Source of the DNA: Sphingomonadales bacterium
GTDB lineage: Bacteria; Pseudomonadota; Alphaproteobacteria; Sphingomonadales; Sphingomonadaceae
Direction of reading: 5' to 3'
Assembly: GCA_025352685.1 (NCBI GenBank)
Contig: JANXSN010000038.1
Span: forward strand, 27,048 to 91,047
DNA length: 64,000 nucleotides
Shown here in pieces: positions 15,896-25,229 of this stretch; within the stretch, counting starts at the first letter, position 1; each line of letters starts with the position of its first letter. Below the pieces are notes generated by a model. That model was given only the letters and a program-made list of their open reading frames with translations, ran no database searches and had not been told where the DNA came from. Position numbers and translations under genes: made by a program.

Positions 15896-16479
15896 CGTGT
15901 CGGCGGAACATCGGGTTCGGTACCGAGACCGTTTTTCAGCATATAGGGAATGTGGGCGATCCCGAAGGCCATCGAGAGGGGGATCAGTGCCCAGATCTTC
16001 ACTGCCAGCCAGGTTTCAAAACTGAGATTGCGTACGAGAATCTCGTTGAGCACGGCCATGCCGAGAAAGAACAGGCCCCAATTTCGAGACAGCACAAGCC
16101 ACGCCCGCGTGCCCAGTCCCTCAAATCCTGCCTCAAGAACGTATTTTAATAAGGGGCGTCCGAGCAAAGCACCTCCCAAGAGCAAACTGCCAAGACCGGC
16201 GTAGATAATGGTCGGTTTGAGCTGAATAAACCGGGGATCGTGGAACCAGATCGTCAGCGCGCCGAAGCCAACAATCAGGATTGCTGAAAGCGCAAGCATC
16301 GGCGAGACGCGCCCAATTCTTACTTTGGACACCACGACTGCCACCACGATCGTCGCCATGAACACGGCTGTGCCAACGAACACGCCGGCCAGCCTGAAGG
16401 CAATGAAGAACGCAATCAGCGGTCCATAGTCGAGCAGTAATCCCATGTTACTGACGCCCTTTGGCTTGTCGTCACTCAC
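15892..16479 (-). CDS. ispZ: Inner membrane septation protein IspZ/YciB
   Basis: A 195-residue polytopic inner-membrane protein of the YciB/IspZ family, linked to cell division and envelope integrity. It has about five hydrophobic segments. Family features include LLDYGPLIAFFIAFRLAG at the start, KPTIIYAGLGSLLLGGALLG in the middle and RNWGLFFLGMAVLNEILVRN with W-x-x-x-K-I-W near the end. Its start overlaps the ftsY stop (ATGA), making it the last gene of the dapF-mtaB-ftsY-ispZ operon. Confidence 0.9.
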   Translation of the reverse strand: MSDDKPKGVSNMGLLLDYGPLIAFFIAFRLAGVFVGTAVFMATIVVAVVVSKVRIGRVSPMLALSAILIVGFGALTIWFHDPRFIQLKPTIIYAGLGSLLLGGALLGRPLLKYVLEAGFEGLGTRAWLVLSRNWGLFFLGMAVLNEILVRNLSFETWLAVKIWALIPLSMAFGIAHIPYMLKNGLGTEPDVPPTR

Positions 16480-17402
16480 TGTTCCACTCCTGCAATTGCA
16501 TTTGCCAGTTCCTGAGGGTCGAACGGACGCAGGTCGTCGATCGTTTCACCGACGCCGACTGCATAGATTGGCAGGCCGTATTTCGCTGCTGCGGCAACCA
16601 ATACGCCGCCCCGCGCTGTGCCGTCGAGCTTTGTCATCACAAGCCCGGTAACCCCGGCCATTTCCTTGAAGACGTCGATCTGGCTCAAAGCGTTTTGTCC
16701 CGTCGTCGCATCAAGCACGAGCACGACGTTATGCGGCGCCGCTGGATTGAGGCGCCCTAACACGCGACGAACCTTTGCGAGTTCATCCATCAACTCGCGT
16801 TTGTTCTGTAACCGGCCCGCGGTATCGACGATCAGCACATCGATGCCCGTGGCCGTCGCCTGTTTGACGGCATCATAAACGACGCCTGCAGCGTCGCCAC
16901 CTTCGGGACCCGTTACGATCGGCACGCCAAGTCGTTCGGCCCAGACCCTCAACTGACCGATTGCAGCAGCACGGAACGTGTCGCCCGCTGCCAGCATGAC
17001 ACCATAGTCCTGCTCGATCAGCGCGTGCGCCATCTTGGCGATCGTAGTGGTTTTGCCCGATCCGTTAACCCCGATCACAAGGATCACCTGCGGCCGCGGG
17101 AAAGCGTCGATTTTCAGTGGCTTGGCGACCGGAGCCAGCACCTCGGCGATTTCTTCAGCAATCACCTTTCGCAGCCCGGTCTCGTCAATCCCCCGTTCGA
17201 AGCGGCGATCCTCAAGTTCGGCCCGAATCCGCGCGGCGGTGGGCGCACCCAGATCGGCGGCGATCAAGACGTCCTCGATCGTATCCAGTGTGGCGGTGTC
17301 GAGATGGCCTCGTGCAACGATGTCGGTTAGCCCAGTTCCAAGCTTTTCAGACGTCCGCCTGAAGCCGGTTAACAATCGTTGGCTCCAGCTCCGCTCGCTC
17401 AT
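16476..17402 (-). CDS. ftsY: Signal recognition particle receptor FtsY
   Basis: A 308-residue SRP receptor GTPase that docks ribosome-SRP complexes at the membrane. The N domain is at 1-90 and the G domain follows: GVNGSGKTTTIAKMAH (G1), DTAGRLQNKRELM (G3) and TKLDGTARGG (G4 region). The acidic A domain of E. coli FtsY (497 residues) is absent, as in other short alphaproteobacterial forms. It overlaps both mtaB and ispZ by 4 bases. Its partner Ffh is encoded 4 kb away. Confidence 0.95.
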   Translation of the reverse strand: MSERSWSQRLLTGFRRTSEKLGTGLTDIVARGHLDTATLDTIEDVLIAADLGAPTAARIRAELEDRRFERGIDETGLRKVIAEEIAEVLAPVAKPLKIDAFPRPQVILVIGVNGSGKTTTIAKMAHALIEQDYGVMLAAGDTFRAAAIGQLRVWAERLGVPIVTGPEGGDAAGVVYDAVKQATATGIDVLIVDTAGRLQNKRELMDELAKVRRVLGRLNPAAPHNVVLVLDATTGQNALSQIDVFKEMAGVTGLVMTKLDGTARGGVLVAAAAKYGLPIYAVGVGETIDDLRPFDPQELANAIAGVEQ

Positions 17403-18547
17403 GCGATACGGGCCTGAAGGCGGTCGCCGACGACACCAACGATTTGCATCGGCACGATGCTCCCACGCGCCTGCGTCGGGGCGAATTCGACAGTGGCAAA
17501 ATTCGGCGCATGGCCGCTCGACCCGTCGGCCTCGACCAGCACGTCCTGGTAACTACCCACGAGTGTTCTAAGCCACGCCTGCTTGCGGGCTTGGGCGTGG
17601 TCGCGAAGCTCGCGCGCCCGCGCGCGCGCGGCGCCGGCGGCCACCTGCGGCATACGCTCTGCGGCTGTGCCTGGTCGCGGCGAATACGGAAAAACATGAG
17701 CGAACATGATATCGCAGGCGTCGAGAATGGCGAGGTTTTTACCATGCCTCTCGGTAGTCTCGGTTGGGAAACCGGCAATCAGATCGGCGCCAACAGCAAT
17801 CTCCGGGCGCGCCCGCCTGAGACGGGCCACCAGTCGAACCGCCTGTTCGGGCGAATGGCGGCGCTTCATGCGTTTCAGGATGATGGGATCCCCTGACTGC
17901 AACGAGAGGTGAACATGCGGCATGATGCGCGGCTCGGACGCGATGAGAGCGAACAAGGCTTCATCAACCTCAGCCGGATCGAGCGACGACAACCGGAGGC
18001 GGGGAAGGGCAGGCACATTGCGCAGAATCGTTCCAACCAATTCAGCGAGCGAAGGACGGTAGCTCGTGAGGTCGACGCCGGTAAGCACGACTTCGCGTTG
18101 TCCTCGCGCCACCCGCGCCGCGATTACCTCCACAATGGCCCGGGGATCAAGCGACCGGCTCTCGCCGCGTGCCAATGTGGTCACACAAAAGGTGCACTCA
18201 TGGTCGCACCCGTTCTGGACTTCTACAAAGGCGCGTGCATGATCATCGGCCGTCAGTGCCGGGCGAGCATCACGCAGCGACGTTTTGGTGACGACCTCGG
18301 CAACTTCGGACATTGCCGCAAACGCAGGACCATCTGTGGTGACCGCGCATCCCGTTACGACGATCCGCGCGTCGGGCCGACGTCGTCCGACGCGGCGGAT
18401 TGCTTGCCGAGCCTGACGCACGGCCTCGCTGGTCACAGCACACGTGTTGATGACAATCGTATCGTTGGTCGCGACAAGGGTGCGCGCGATCGATGCGCCC
18501 TCTGCGATGTTCAACCGACAACCGAAATCGATAACTTCGACGCTCAT
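17399..18547 (-). CDS. mtaB: tRNA t6A37 methylthiotransferase MtaB
   Basis: A 382-residue radical-SAM enzyme that adds a methylthio group to N6-threonylcarbamoyladenosine 37 of tRNA. The N-terminal UPF0004 domain has cysteines in FGCRLN, NTCAVT and TGCAV, which bind one Fe-S cluster. The radical-SAM cysteines are in NGCDHECTFCVTT. Conserved LSSLDP and HVHLSLQSGD follow. The C-terminal TRAM domain is short (about 60 residues). MtaB is favoured over MiaB by the CRLN motif and the CDHECTFC spacing. It is coupled to dapF and ftsY by ATGA overlaps. Confidence 0.9.
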   Translation of the reverse strand: MSVEVIDFGCRLNIAEGASIARTLVATNDTIVINTCAVTSEAVRQARQAIRRVGRRRPDARIVVTGCAVTTDGPAFAAMSEVAEVVTKTSLRDARPALTADDHARAFVEVQNGCDHECTFCVTTLARGESRSLDPRAIVEVIAARVARGQREVVLTGVDLTSYRPSLAELVGTILRNVPALPRLRLSSLDPAEVDEALFALIASEPRIMPHVHLSLQSGDPIILKRMKRRHSPEQAVRLVARLRRARPEIAVGADLIAGFPTETTERHGKNLAILDACDIMFAHVFPYSPRPGTAAERMPQVAAGAARARARELRDHAQARKQAWLRTLVGSYQDVLVEADGSSGHAPNFATVEFAPTQARGSIVPMQIVGVVGDRLQARIA

Positions 18548-19347
18548 AAAGGAAACATGTCCCAGTCAATTTCACCGCTGAACACAAAGGTGGCCGGACC
18601 CGTCATGCGGATCGCTTCTCCCGGCGCCCAGGCAATACTCAGCGTGCCGCCGGCCATGACAACTTCGACGGGCGATGAAACCCGTTTCGACCGAATCGCT
18701 GCAACCGCCGTTGCACAGGCTCCGGTTCCGCATGCGCGGGTCAGGCCCGCGCCACGCTCCCATGTTCGCAGCGCGACACGTCCATCCTCCTGAACTGCCG
18801 CAACATTCACATTTATCCTTTCGGGAAAAAGCGGATCATGCTCGATCTGGGGGCCAAGGGCCGCCAGATCGATTGCCTGCGCGTCCTCGACAAAAAACAC
18901 GACATGCGGATTTCCGACGTTGACCGCGGTCGGCTCGCTCAGCGTGTCCCATCCGATCGGAATGGGTGCGGTATCCATGCCGTAGGCGAGAGGGATGTCC
19001 TGCCACTCAAATGTCGGCGGTTGCAGTTCGGCGGTAGCACCGGTGTCACTGGGCGCAATCGTCACCTTGCCCGCTTGCGTCTGCAGAACCGCCCTGCCGA
19101 TCAGCACAGCGGCCGCACGATACGCATTGCCGCAAGCCTGCGCTTCACCCCCGTCGGCATTCCAGATGCGCATGGCAGCATCAGCTGTGTCACTTGGCTC
19201 GAGCAGGATTAATTGGTCAAAGCCGACGCCTGTGTGACGGTCACCGATCGCGCATGCACGCGCCGGCGACATCGCGACCGGCGCGACGCGCGCGTCGATG
19301 ACGACAAAGTCGTTTCCCAGTCCATGCATCTTGTGAAAACGGGCCAT
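18544..19347 (-). CDS. dapF: Diaminopimelate epimerase
   Basis: A 267-residue cofactor-independent epimerase that makes meso-diaminopimelate for lysine and peptidoglycan. It begins FHKMHGLGNDFVVIDAR. The two catalytic cysteines are in QACGNAYRAA (near residue 74) and TRACGTGACAT (near 215). The length matches E. coli DapF (274). It is the first gene of the dapF-mtaB-ftsY-ispZ operon and begins 39 bases from the stop of the GGDEF/EAL gene, which is on the same strand. Confidence 0.95.
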   Translation of the reverse strand: MARFHKMHGLGNDFVVIDARVAPVAMSPARACAIGDRHTGVGFDQLILLEPSDTADAAMRIWNADGGEAQACGNAYRAAAVLIGRAVLQTQAGKVTIAPSDTGATAELQPPTFEWQDIPLAYGMDTAPIPIGWDTLSEPTAVNVGNPHVVFFVEDAQAIDLAALGPQIEHDPLFPERINVNVAAVQEDGRVALRTWERGAGLTRACGTGACATAVAAIRSKRVSSPVEVVMAGGTLSIAWAPGEAIRMTGPATFVFSGEIDWDMFPL

Positions 19348-19385
19348 AATGGCCGCGATCTAGGGACGAGCGAGCGTCAAGTCCA

Positions 19386-21038
19386 TTAGGCGGTGCGGCG
19401 CAGCGCTGCTGCAGCGGCCGGCAACACTTCGGTAATTGGTTCAACGGCGACGGGCTCGGCGGTGCGCGCATAGGGCAGCAGGTTGCGTTCAGCGAGCAGT
19501 GTGCGCGTCTGGGGAATGGAGGTTGGACGTCCGTAAAGCCAGCCTTGGCCCTTGTGGCAACCAAGCTGGCGCAGGCGTTCCTCGATCGCAACATCTTCAA
19601 CGCCTTCGGCGGTCACCGGCAAGCTCAAACTTTCGCCGAGGCGGGTGATCGCATTTACGATGGCGGCGCTTTCAGGATTGTCGAGGATTGACGTCACGAA
19701 ACTCTTGTCGATCTTTATCCGGTCGAACGGGAGCGCGCGCAGGTGCGCGAGTGATGAATAGCCGGTGCCAAAATCGTCGAGCGACAAGCGGATGCCCTGA
19801 TTTTTCAAGCTTCCCACAATCGACTGTGCCAGCGCCAGGTTCTCGAACAGCGAGGTCTCGGTTATTTCGACTTCGAGCCGGTTTGCCGGAAAGCCGGTTT
19901 CCGCCAGCAACTTCACGATCTTTTGTGCAAGCCACGGATCTTTCAGCTGCATCGGCGAAATATTAACCGACAGCGTCAACCCCTGATCCCAGTTGCGCGC
20001 CTCAAACAGTGCCGCACGCATGACCGCAAGCGAGAGGTCGGCAATCATGCCGGTCTCTTCGGCAATCGGTATGAACAATTCGGGTGAGACCAAGCCCCTC
20101 GTTGGGTGGTCCCACCGGGCGAGCATCTCGAAACCATGCAGCTGGCCGGTCGTCAGATCGATCTGCTGTTCGAAATAAGGAACGAATTCACCGCCCGGAA
20201 TGCCGCGCCGCATGCTGGCTTCCAGTTCGTTGCGCGCCTGAAGTTCGCGCTCCATCGATGCGTCAAACCAGCTGTGGCGATTGCGGCCCTGATGCTTGGC
20301 AGCATACATCGCGATGTCGGCGCGGCGCATCAACGCATCGACGTCCGTGCAGTCGGACTCCGAGCGGGCGATCCCGCACGAGACCGAAATATGCGTATGG
20401 ATGCCGTCGGCATCGAAAGGTTGTGCCAATCGCGAAACGATAGCCTGCGCAACCCGCTCGACGACATCCGGATAGGCATGATCGAAGGCGAACAGGCAAG
20501 CAAATTCATCGCCCCCCAAGCGCGCCGAGATTGCAGAGGGAGGGATCAAGCCGGCGATTTCTGAGGCAACAGCTTTTATCAGGGCGTCCCCGATGGCGTG
20601 GCCGTGGACATCATTGACGTTTTTGAAATGGTCGAGATCGAGCATCAGGAGCGCGACGGCCTTTTGTCGCCGGAACGCGCGCTGAATGAGTTGCGTGCCC
20701 TGTTCGATTACGGCGCGGCGGTTGTAAAAGCCGGTGAGAGGATCGCGCGACGCCAGCAAGCTGGCACGTTGTTCGGCAGCCGTGCGTTCGTCGATCTCGT
20801 TCGTCAGGTCGCGATACCGCCGCCACCCGAACAGGATCAGCGCAACATTGAGCAGCACCGCCACGCCGAGCAGTCGGTCACTGCCGCCGCTCACCCCCAA
20901 GAGCATATCGATCGTGCTTGATAAAAGCCGTCCGCTGGTTCCCACGAAAAGCGCGATCGAAACCAGCACAATCGTGCCCGTCAAAATGTCGTTGCGCGCG
21001 TTGACCGTCCTCGAACGGGCGCTGGTCTTTTCGGTCAC
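19386..21038 (-). CDS. Membrane GGDEF-EAL bifunctional c-di-GMP enzyme
   Basis: A protein of about 550 residues. Two N-terminal membrane helices (TGTIVLVSIALFV and LLGVAVLLNVALILFGW) are followed by a GGDEF domain with an intact SARLGGDEFACLF active site, and an EAL domain carrying FEMLARWDHP, EITETSLFE, DDFGTGYSSL and KIDKSFV. Both catalytic sets look intact, although the signature EAL triad reads EML. It could make or break c-di-GMP. I start at GTG 21038 (AGGGG upstream); the frame is open for 49 more codons. There is no periplasmic sensor domain of any size. Confidence 0.87.
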   Translation of the reverse strand: MTEKTSARSRTVNARNDILTGTIVLVSIALFVGTSGRLLSSTIDMLLGVSGGSDRLLGVAVLLNVALILFGWRRYRDLTNEIDERTAAEQRASLLASRDPLTGFYNRRAVIEQGTQLIQRAFRRQKAVALLMLDLDHFKNVNDVHGHAIGDALIKAVASEIAGLIPPSAISARLGGDEFACLFAFDHAYPDVVERVAQAIVSRLAQPFDADGIHTHISVSCGIARSESDCTDVDALMRRADIAMYAAKHQGRNRHSWFDASMERELQARNELEASMRRGIPGGEFVPYFEQQIDLTTGQLHGFEMLARWDHPTRGLVSPELFIPIAEETGMIADLSLAVMRAALFEARNWDQGLTLSVNISPMQLKDPWLAQKIVKLLAETGFPANRLEVEITETSLFENLALAQSIVGSLKNQGIRLSLDDFGTGYSSLAHLRALPFDRIKIDKSFVTSILDNPESAAIVNAITRLGESLSLPVTAEGVEDVAIEERLRQLGCHKGQGWLYGRPTSIPQTRTLLAERNLLPYARTAEPVAVEPITEVLPAAAAALRRTA

Positions 21039-21122
21039 GGACTGCCCCTGCTGCGTACGTTGGACATGGACTGTAACGGGCACGGGTGAAAAAGCTGTAA
21101 ACGCCAGTGTAAACGATACGCG

Positions 21123-21151
21123 TTGACGCCGATACAGGCCGCGACTAGACG
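21123..21151 (+). promoter_or_regulatory. Candidate promoter of the ffh leader
   Basis: TTGACG (21123-21128) followed 17 bases later by TAGACG (21146-21151) resembles a housekeeping promoter with a good -35 and a weak -10. Transcription from here would begin near 21158 and run directly into the terminator hairpin at 21195. It is the only promoter-like element I see between the divergent GGDEF/EAL and ffh genes on this strand. Confidence 0.4.
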
Positions 21152-21194
21152 ACTGCCGGCATCGATGAGCGATGTCCATGTGCACTATTGTGCG

Positions 21195-21230
21195 CGCCAG
21201 CCGACGAGGTTTCGTCCGCTGGCGTTTTTT
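21195..21230 (+). terminator. Intrinsic terminator in the ffh leader
   Basis: A 13-bp stem (CGCCAGCCGACGA, 21195-21207, with 21212-21224; one mismatch) with loop GGTT is followed by six T bases (21225-21230). This is a textbook rho-independent terminator on the plus strand, 30 bases before the ffh start. No gene ends before it on this strand; the upstream gene is divergent. A competing small hairpin (GCAC 21182-21185 with GTGC 21190-21193) lies just before and could pair exclusively of it. It therefore ends a short leader RNA or acts as an attenuator of ffh. Confidence 0.8.
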
Positions 21231-21260
21231 GCATGGTCAAAGATTAGGAGTGAAGGTCAC

Positions 21261-22655
21261 TTGTTCGACACGCTGAGCGATCGCCTCGGAAGCGTTTTCG
21301 ATCGGTTGAAGGGCAGGGGTGCGCTCACCGAAGCGGACGTACGCGCGGCAATGCGTGAAGTGCGTGTGGCGCTGCTGGAGGCCGATGTCGCGCTGGCAGT
21401 TGCGCGCTCGTTCGTCGACAGCATCACTGACAAGGCCATCGGCCAGAATGTGCTGCGCTCTGTCACGCCAGGGCAGCAGGTTGTCAAAATCGTCAATGAC
21501 GCGCTGACCGAAATGTTGGGCGCCGAGGCCTCCGATCTCAATCTCGAGGTCGCCCCGCCCGCGGTTATCATGATGGTTGGCCTTCAAGGGTCGGGCAAGA
21601 CCACGACGTCGGCCAAGATCGCCAAGCGGTTGACAGAGAAGGGCCGCAAGAAGGTTTTGATGGCGTCACTCGACGTCAACCGCCCTGCCGCTCAGGAACA
21701 GCTCGCCGTGCTCGGCGCTCAAACAGGCGTGGCGACCTTGCCGATCGTGACGGGTCAACAGCCCGTAGATATCGCGAGGCGCGCGCTGACGGCTGCCAAG
21801 TTGCAGGGTTATGATGTCCTGATCCTCGATACTGCTGGTCGCCTTCATGTCGATCCGGCGCTGATGGACGAGATGCGTGCCGTATCGCAGGCGTCTGCTC
21901 CAACCGAGACACTGCTCGTCGTCGACAGTCTGACTGGGCAAGATGCAGTCAACGTCGCCAAAAGTTTCTCCGATCAGGTGCCGCTGACGGGCATTGTATT
22001 GACCAGGATGGACGGCGATGCGCGCGGCGGTGCGGCGCTTTCGATGCGCGCGATCACCGGAAAGCCGATCAAGTTTGTCGGTACCGGTGAAAAGCTCGAC
22101 GGTCTCGAACTGTTCCACCCGAGCCGTGTCGCAGGCCGTATCCTAGGTATGGGTGACGTCGTCTCGCTCGTCGAACGTGCCGCCGAAAGCATCCAGGTAG
22201 AGGACGCCGAAGCGCTCGCAGCTAAGATGCAAAAGGGCCAGTTCGATATGAACGACCTGCGCATGCAATTGAAGCAGATGCAGAATATGGGCGGCCTTGG
22301 TGCGCTCGTAGGAATGATCCCTGGCATGAAAAAAGCGCAAGCGGCAATGGCCGCGGGTGCGGTGAGCGACAAGACGCTCGTGCATATGGACGCGATCATT
22401 GGCTCCATGACGCCGAAAGAACGTGCGAAGCCTGAATTGCTGCAGGCAAAGCGCAAGATCCGCATTGCCAAAGGATCAGGCCTGACCGTGCAAGAGGTCA
22501 ACAAGCTCCTCAAAATGCACCAGGAAATGGCAACAGCCATGAAAAAACTCAAGAAAATGGGCGGTCTGAAGGCGCTGATGGGGATGATGGGCGGTGGCGC
22601 GGGCGGCCTCGGCGGCATGTTGGGCGGTGGAATGCCGCCCGGTTTCAAGAAATAG
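21261..22655 (+). CDS. ffh: Signal recognition particle protein Ffh
   Basis: A 464-residue SRP54 homologue. The N domain begins M-FDTLSDRLGSVFDRLKGRG. The G domain has GLQGSGKTTTSAKIAK, DTAGRLHVDPALM and TRMDGDARGG. The Met-rich M domain holds GMIPGMKKAQ and the RNA-binding helix KRKIRIAKGSGL, ending with GGAGGLGGMLGGGMPPG. It would bind signal sequences and 4.5S RNA. The start appears to be TTG 21261 with AGGAG upstream. A terminator lies in the leader, and rpsP follows 39 bases later. Confidence 0.96.
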   Translation: MFDTLSDRLGSVFDRLKGRGALTEADVRAAMREVRVALLEADVALAVARSFVDSITDKAIGQNVLRSVTPGQQVVKIVNDALTEMLGAEASDLNLEVAPPAVIMMVGLQGSGKTTTSAKIAKRLTEKGRKKVLMASLDVNRPAAQEQLAVLGAQTGVATLPIVTGQQPVDIARRALTAAKLQGYDVLILDTAGRLHVDPALMDEMRAVSQASAPTETLLVVDSLTGQDAVNVAKSFSDQVPLTGIVLTRMDGDARGGAALSMRAITGKPIKFVGTGEKLDGLELFHPSRVAGRILGMGDVVSLVERAAESIQVEDAEALAAKMQKGQFDMNDLRMQLKQMQNMGGLGALVGMIPGMKKAQAAMAAGAVSDKTLVHMDAIIGSMTPKERAKPELLQAKRKIRIAKGSGLTVQEVNKLLKMHQEMATAMKKLKKMGGLKALMGMMGGGAGGLGGMLGGGMPPGFKK

Positions 22656-22694
22656 CTTCAACCGGATAATCAGATCAACGAAGGAAGTAAGACA

Positions 22695-23396
<702 letters not shown>

Positions 23397-23405
23397 GCTT
23401 AAGCC

Positions 23406-23867
23406 TTGGATCCGCGCCGCCCCGTTACGCTCGCCGCAATCGCTGGCGCGCATGGCGTGGGCGGCGAGGTTAAGCTCAAATTCTTCACCGACGATCTGAC
23501 GGGTTACCAGAGCTTCAACGATGGTGCGCTAACACTCAAGTCGCTGCGTGGAAACATCGCCCGTTTTGCTGAAATCCCTGATCGCACAGCCGCCGAACGC
23601 CTCCGCGGCACCGTCCTCACGGTTCCGCGTGATACACTTCCGCTGCTCCCCGATGGCGAATATTATCATGCTGACCTGGTTGGCTTGCGTGCTGTGTCCA
23701 CGGACGGCACGGACCTGGGCCATATCGTTGCAGTCGAAAACTTCGGCGCGGGTGACGTGATCGAAATCGAGAAACCGGACAAAAAGCGCTTCATGGTCCC
23801 GATGCGTCCCGATTCCGTACCCGAATGGGGCGAACGCGCGGTGATTGACGCAGCGTTTGTGGAATAA
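23406..23867 (+). CDS. rimM: Ribosome maturation factor RimM
   Basis: A 153-residue protein that assists 30S head assembly and binds S19. The N-terminal domain has VTLAAIAGAHGVGGEVKLKFFTDD, and the PRC-barrel half has EYYHADLVGLRAVSTDG and RFMVPMRPDSVPE. It is shorter than E. coli RimM (182). The start seems to be TTG 23406, 10 bases after the rpsP stop, with no strong ribosome site. Its place between rpsP and trmD is the standard order. Confidence 0.92.
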   Translation: MDPRRPVTLAAIAGAHGVGGEVKLKFFTDDLTGYQSFNDGALTLKSLRGNIARFAEIPDRTAAERLRGTVLTVPRDTLPLLPDGEYYHADLVGLRAVSTDGTDLGHIVAVENFGAGDVIEIEKPDKKRFMVPMRPDSVPEWGERAVIDAAFVE

Positions 23868-23978
23868 TAATGCACGCCATCTTGATCGATGCAGCGGTTC
23901 TTAAAGAGCTACAGTAGGAACGTGCTGCATGGGTGCGATAAGCCTGACCTCACATCTTCTTTTCGGCCGGTCACGAAA

Positions 23979-24719
23979 TTGACTTTTGTTGCCCAAATCC
24001 TGACTCTTTACCCTGAAATGTTCCCTGGTCCGTTAGGATTATCGTTGGCGGGGCGGGCGCTGAGGGAGCAGAAGTGGTCTTGCTCACCGATCCAGATTCG
24101 TGATTTCGCAACCGACAAACACAAATCGGTTGATGATACTCCTGCCGGCGGGGGTGCGGGGATGATCATGCGTGCGGACGTTCTCGTGGCTGCCGTTGAT
24201 CATGCCCTCAAAGTTCAGCCAACCACACCCGTCCTTGCCATGACGCCACGTGGAACACCCCTGGCACAGGCGCGCGTCCGCGAACTGGCCAGCGGCCCTG
24301 GCATTGCCATAGTTTGCGGTCGCTTTGAGGGCATCGACGAACGTTTGTTCGATGCGCGCCCGCAGATTGAACAGATCTCGGTTGGCGACTTCATCATGTC
24401 CGGTGGAGAGGTCGGCGCACTGGCTTTGCTCGACGCTTGCATCAGGCTCCTTCCCGGCGTAATGGGCGCGCCGTTAAGCGGGAATGACGAGAGCTTCGAG
24501 ACGGGGCTTTTGGAGTATCCGCACTATACCCGACCCGCACAATGGGAAGGGCGTGCGATCCCTGAAGTGTTGCGATCGGGGGATCACGCGAAAATCGCAG
24601 CTTGGCGGCAACGTCAGGCGGAAGACGATACACGGTTACGCCGACCGGATCTTTGGGAGCGTCATATCGACGCTCGGGTCCGCTCTGCCTCTGACGCGCG
24701 ACGAAAGAATAAGGATTAA
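23979..24719 (+). CDS. trmD: tRNA (guanine37-N1)-methyltransferase TrmD
   Basis: A SAM-dependent SPOUT-fold methyltransferase of about 246 residues that makes m1G37 and prevents frameshifting. Motifs include [43 protein letters not shown] (the knot) and [12 protein letters not shown]. The family start corresponds to TTG 23979 (M-T-F); the frame is open from ATG 23889 and GTG 23922, which would add 19-30 unusual residues. A 111-base gap separates it from rimM. rplS starts 7 bases after its stop. Confidence 0.92.
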   Translation: MTFVAQILTLYPEMFPGPLGLSLAGRALREQKWSCSPIQIRDFATDKHKSVDDTPAGGGAGMIMRADVLVAAVDHALKVQPTTPVLAMTPRGTPLAQARVRELASGPGIAIVCGRFEGIDERLFDARPQIEQISVGDFIMSGGEVGALALLDACIRLLPGVMGAPLSGNDESFETGLLEYPHYTRPAQWEGRAIPEVLRSGDHAKIAAWRQRQAEDDTRLRRPDLWERHIDARVRSASDARRKNKD

Positions 24720-24726
24720 ATGGGGC

Positions 24727-25104
24727 ATGAACCTCATCCAGACGATCGAAGCCGAAAACATCGCAAAGCATACTGCCAAGCGGGCGATCCCCGAATTTCG
24801 TCCAGGTGACACGTTGAAGGTTGGCGTACGCGTTGTCGAAGGCGAGCGCACCCGCGTTCAGAATTATGAGGGCGTATGCATCGCCCGTTCGAACAAGGGC
24901 ATGGGATCGAACTTCACGGTTCGCAAGATTTCATTCGGCGAAGGCGTCGAGCGCGTTTTTCCGCTTTACTCGCCAAATATCGACAGCATCGAAGTCATTC
25001 GCAAGGGTGCGGTGCGTCGTGCCAAGCTCTATTATCTGCGCGGTCGCCGCGGCAAGTCGGCGCGTATCGCTGAACGTCGTGACACGCGGGGCGATCACGC
25101 CTGA
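24727..25104 (+). CDS. rplS: Ribosomal protein L19
   Basis: A 125-residue 50S subunit protein (115 in E. coli) at the 30S-50S interface. It begins [15 protein letters not shown] and has [42 protein letters not shown] and [17 protein letters not shown] 10-residue basic/acidic tail ([10 protein letters not shown]) ends it. It closes the rpsP operon. The 125-base gap beyond contains a degenerate palindromic stretch near 25141-25165 but no T-rich terminator. Confidence 0.96.
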   Translation: MNLIQTIEAENIAKHTAKRAIPEFRPGDTLKVGVRVVEGERTRVQNYEGVCIARSNKGMGSNFTVRKISFGEGVERVFPLYSPNIDSIEVIRKGAVRRAKLYYLRGRRGKSARIAERRDTRGDHA

Positions 25105-25229
25105 CGCTAAGCGAGTTACGCTGAAATTCCGATATTGCCGTCGTCCCGAACTTGTTTCAGGGTGGTGCCCGCATGAACCGCAGAGTTCGTGGATGGGTAG
25201 GTGCTGAAATGAATTCAGCGTGACGCTAT

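Noticed and set aside
21195..21230. Terminator of the GGDEF/EAL gene
   Set aside because: That gene is on the minus strand and begins at 21038, so this plus-strand T-run hairpin cannot serve it.
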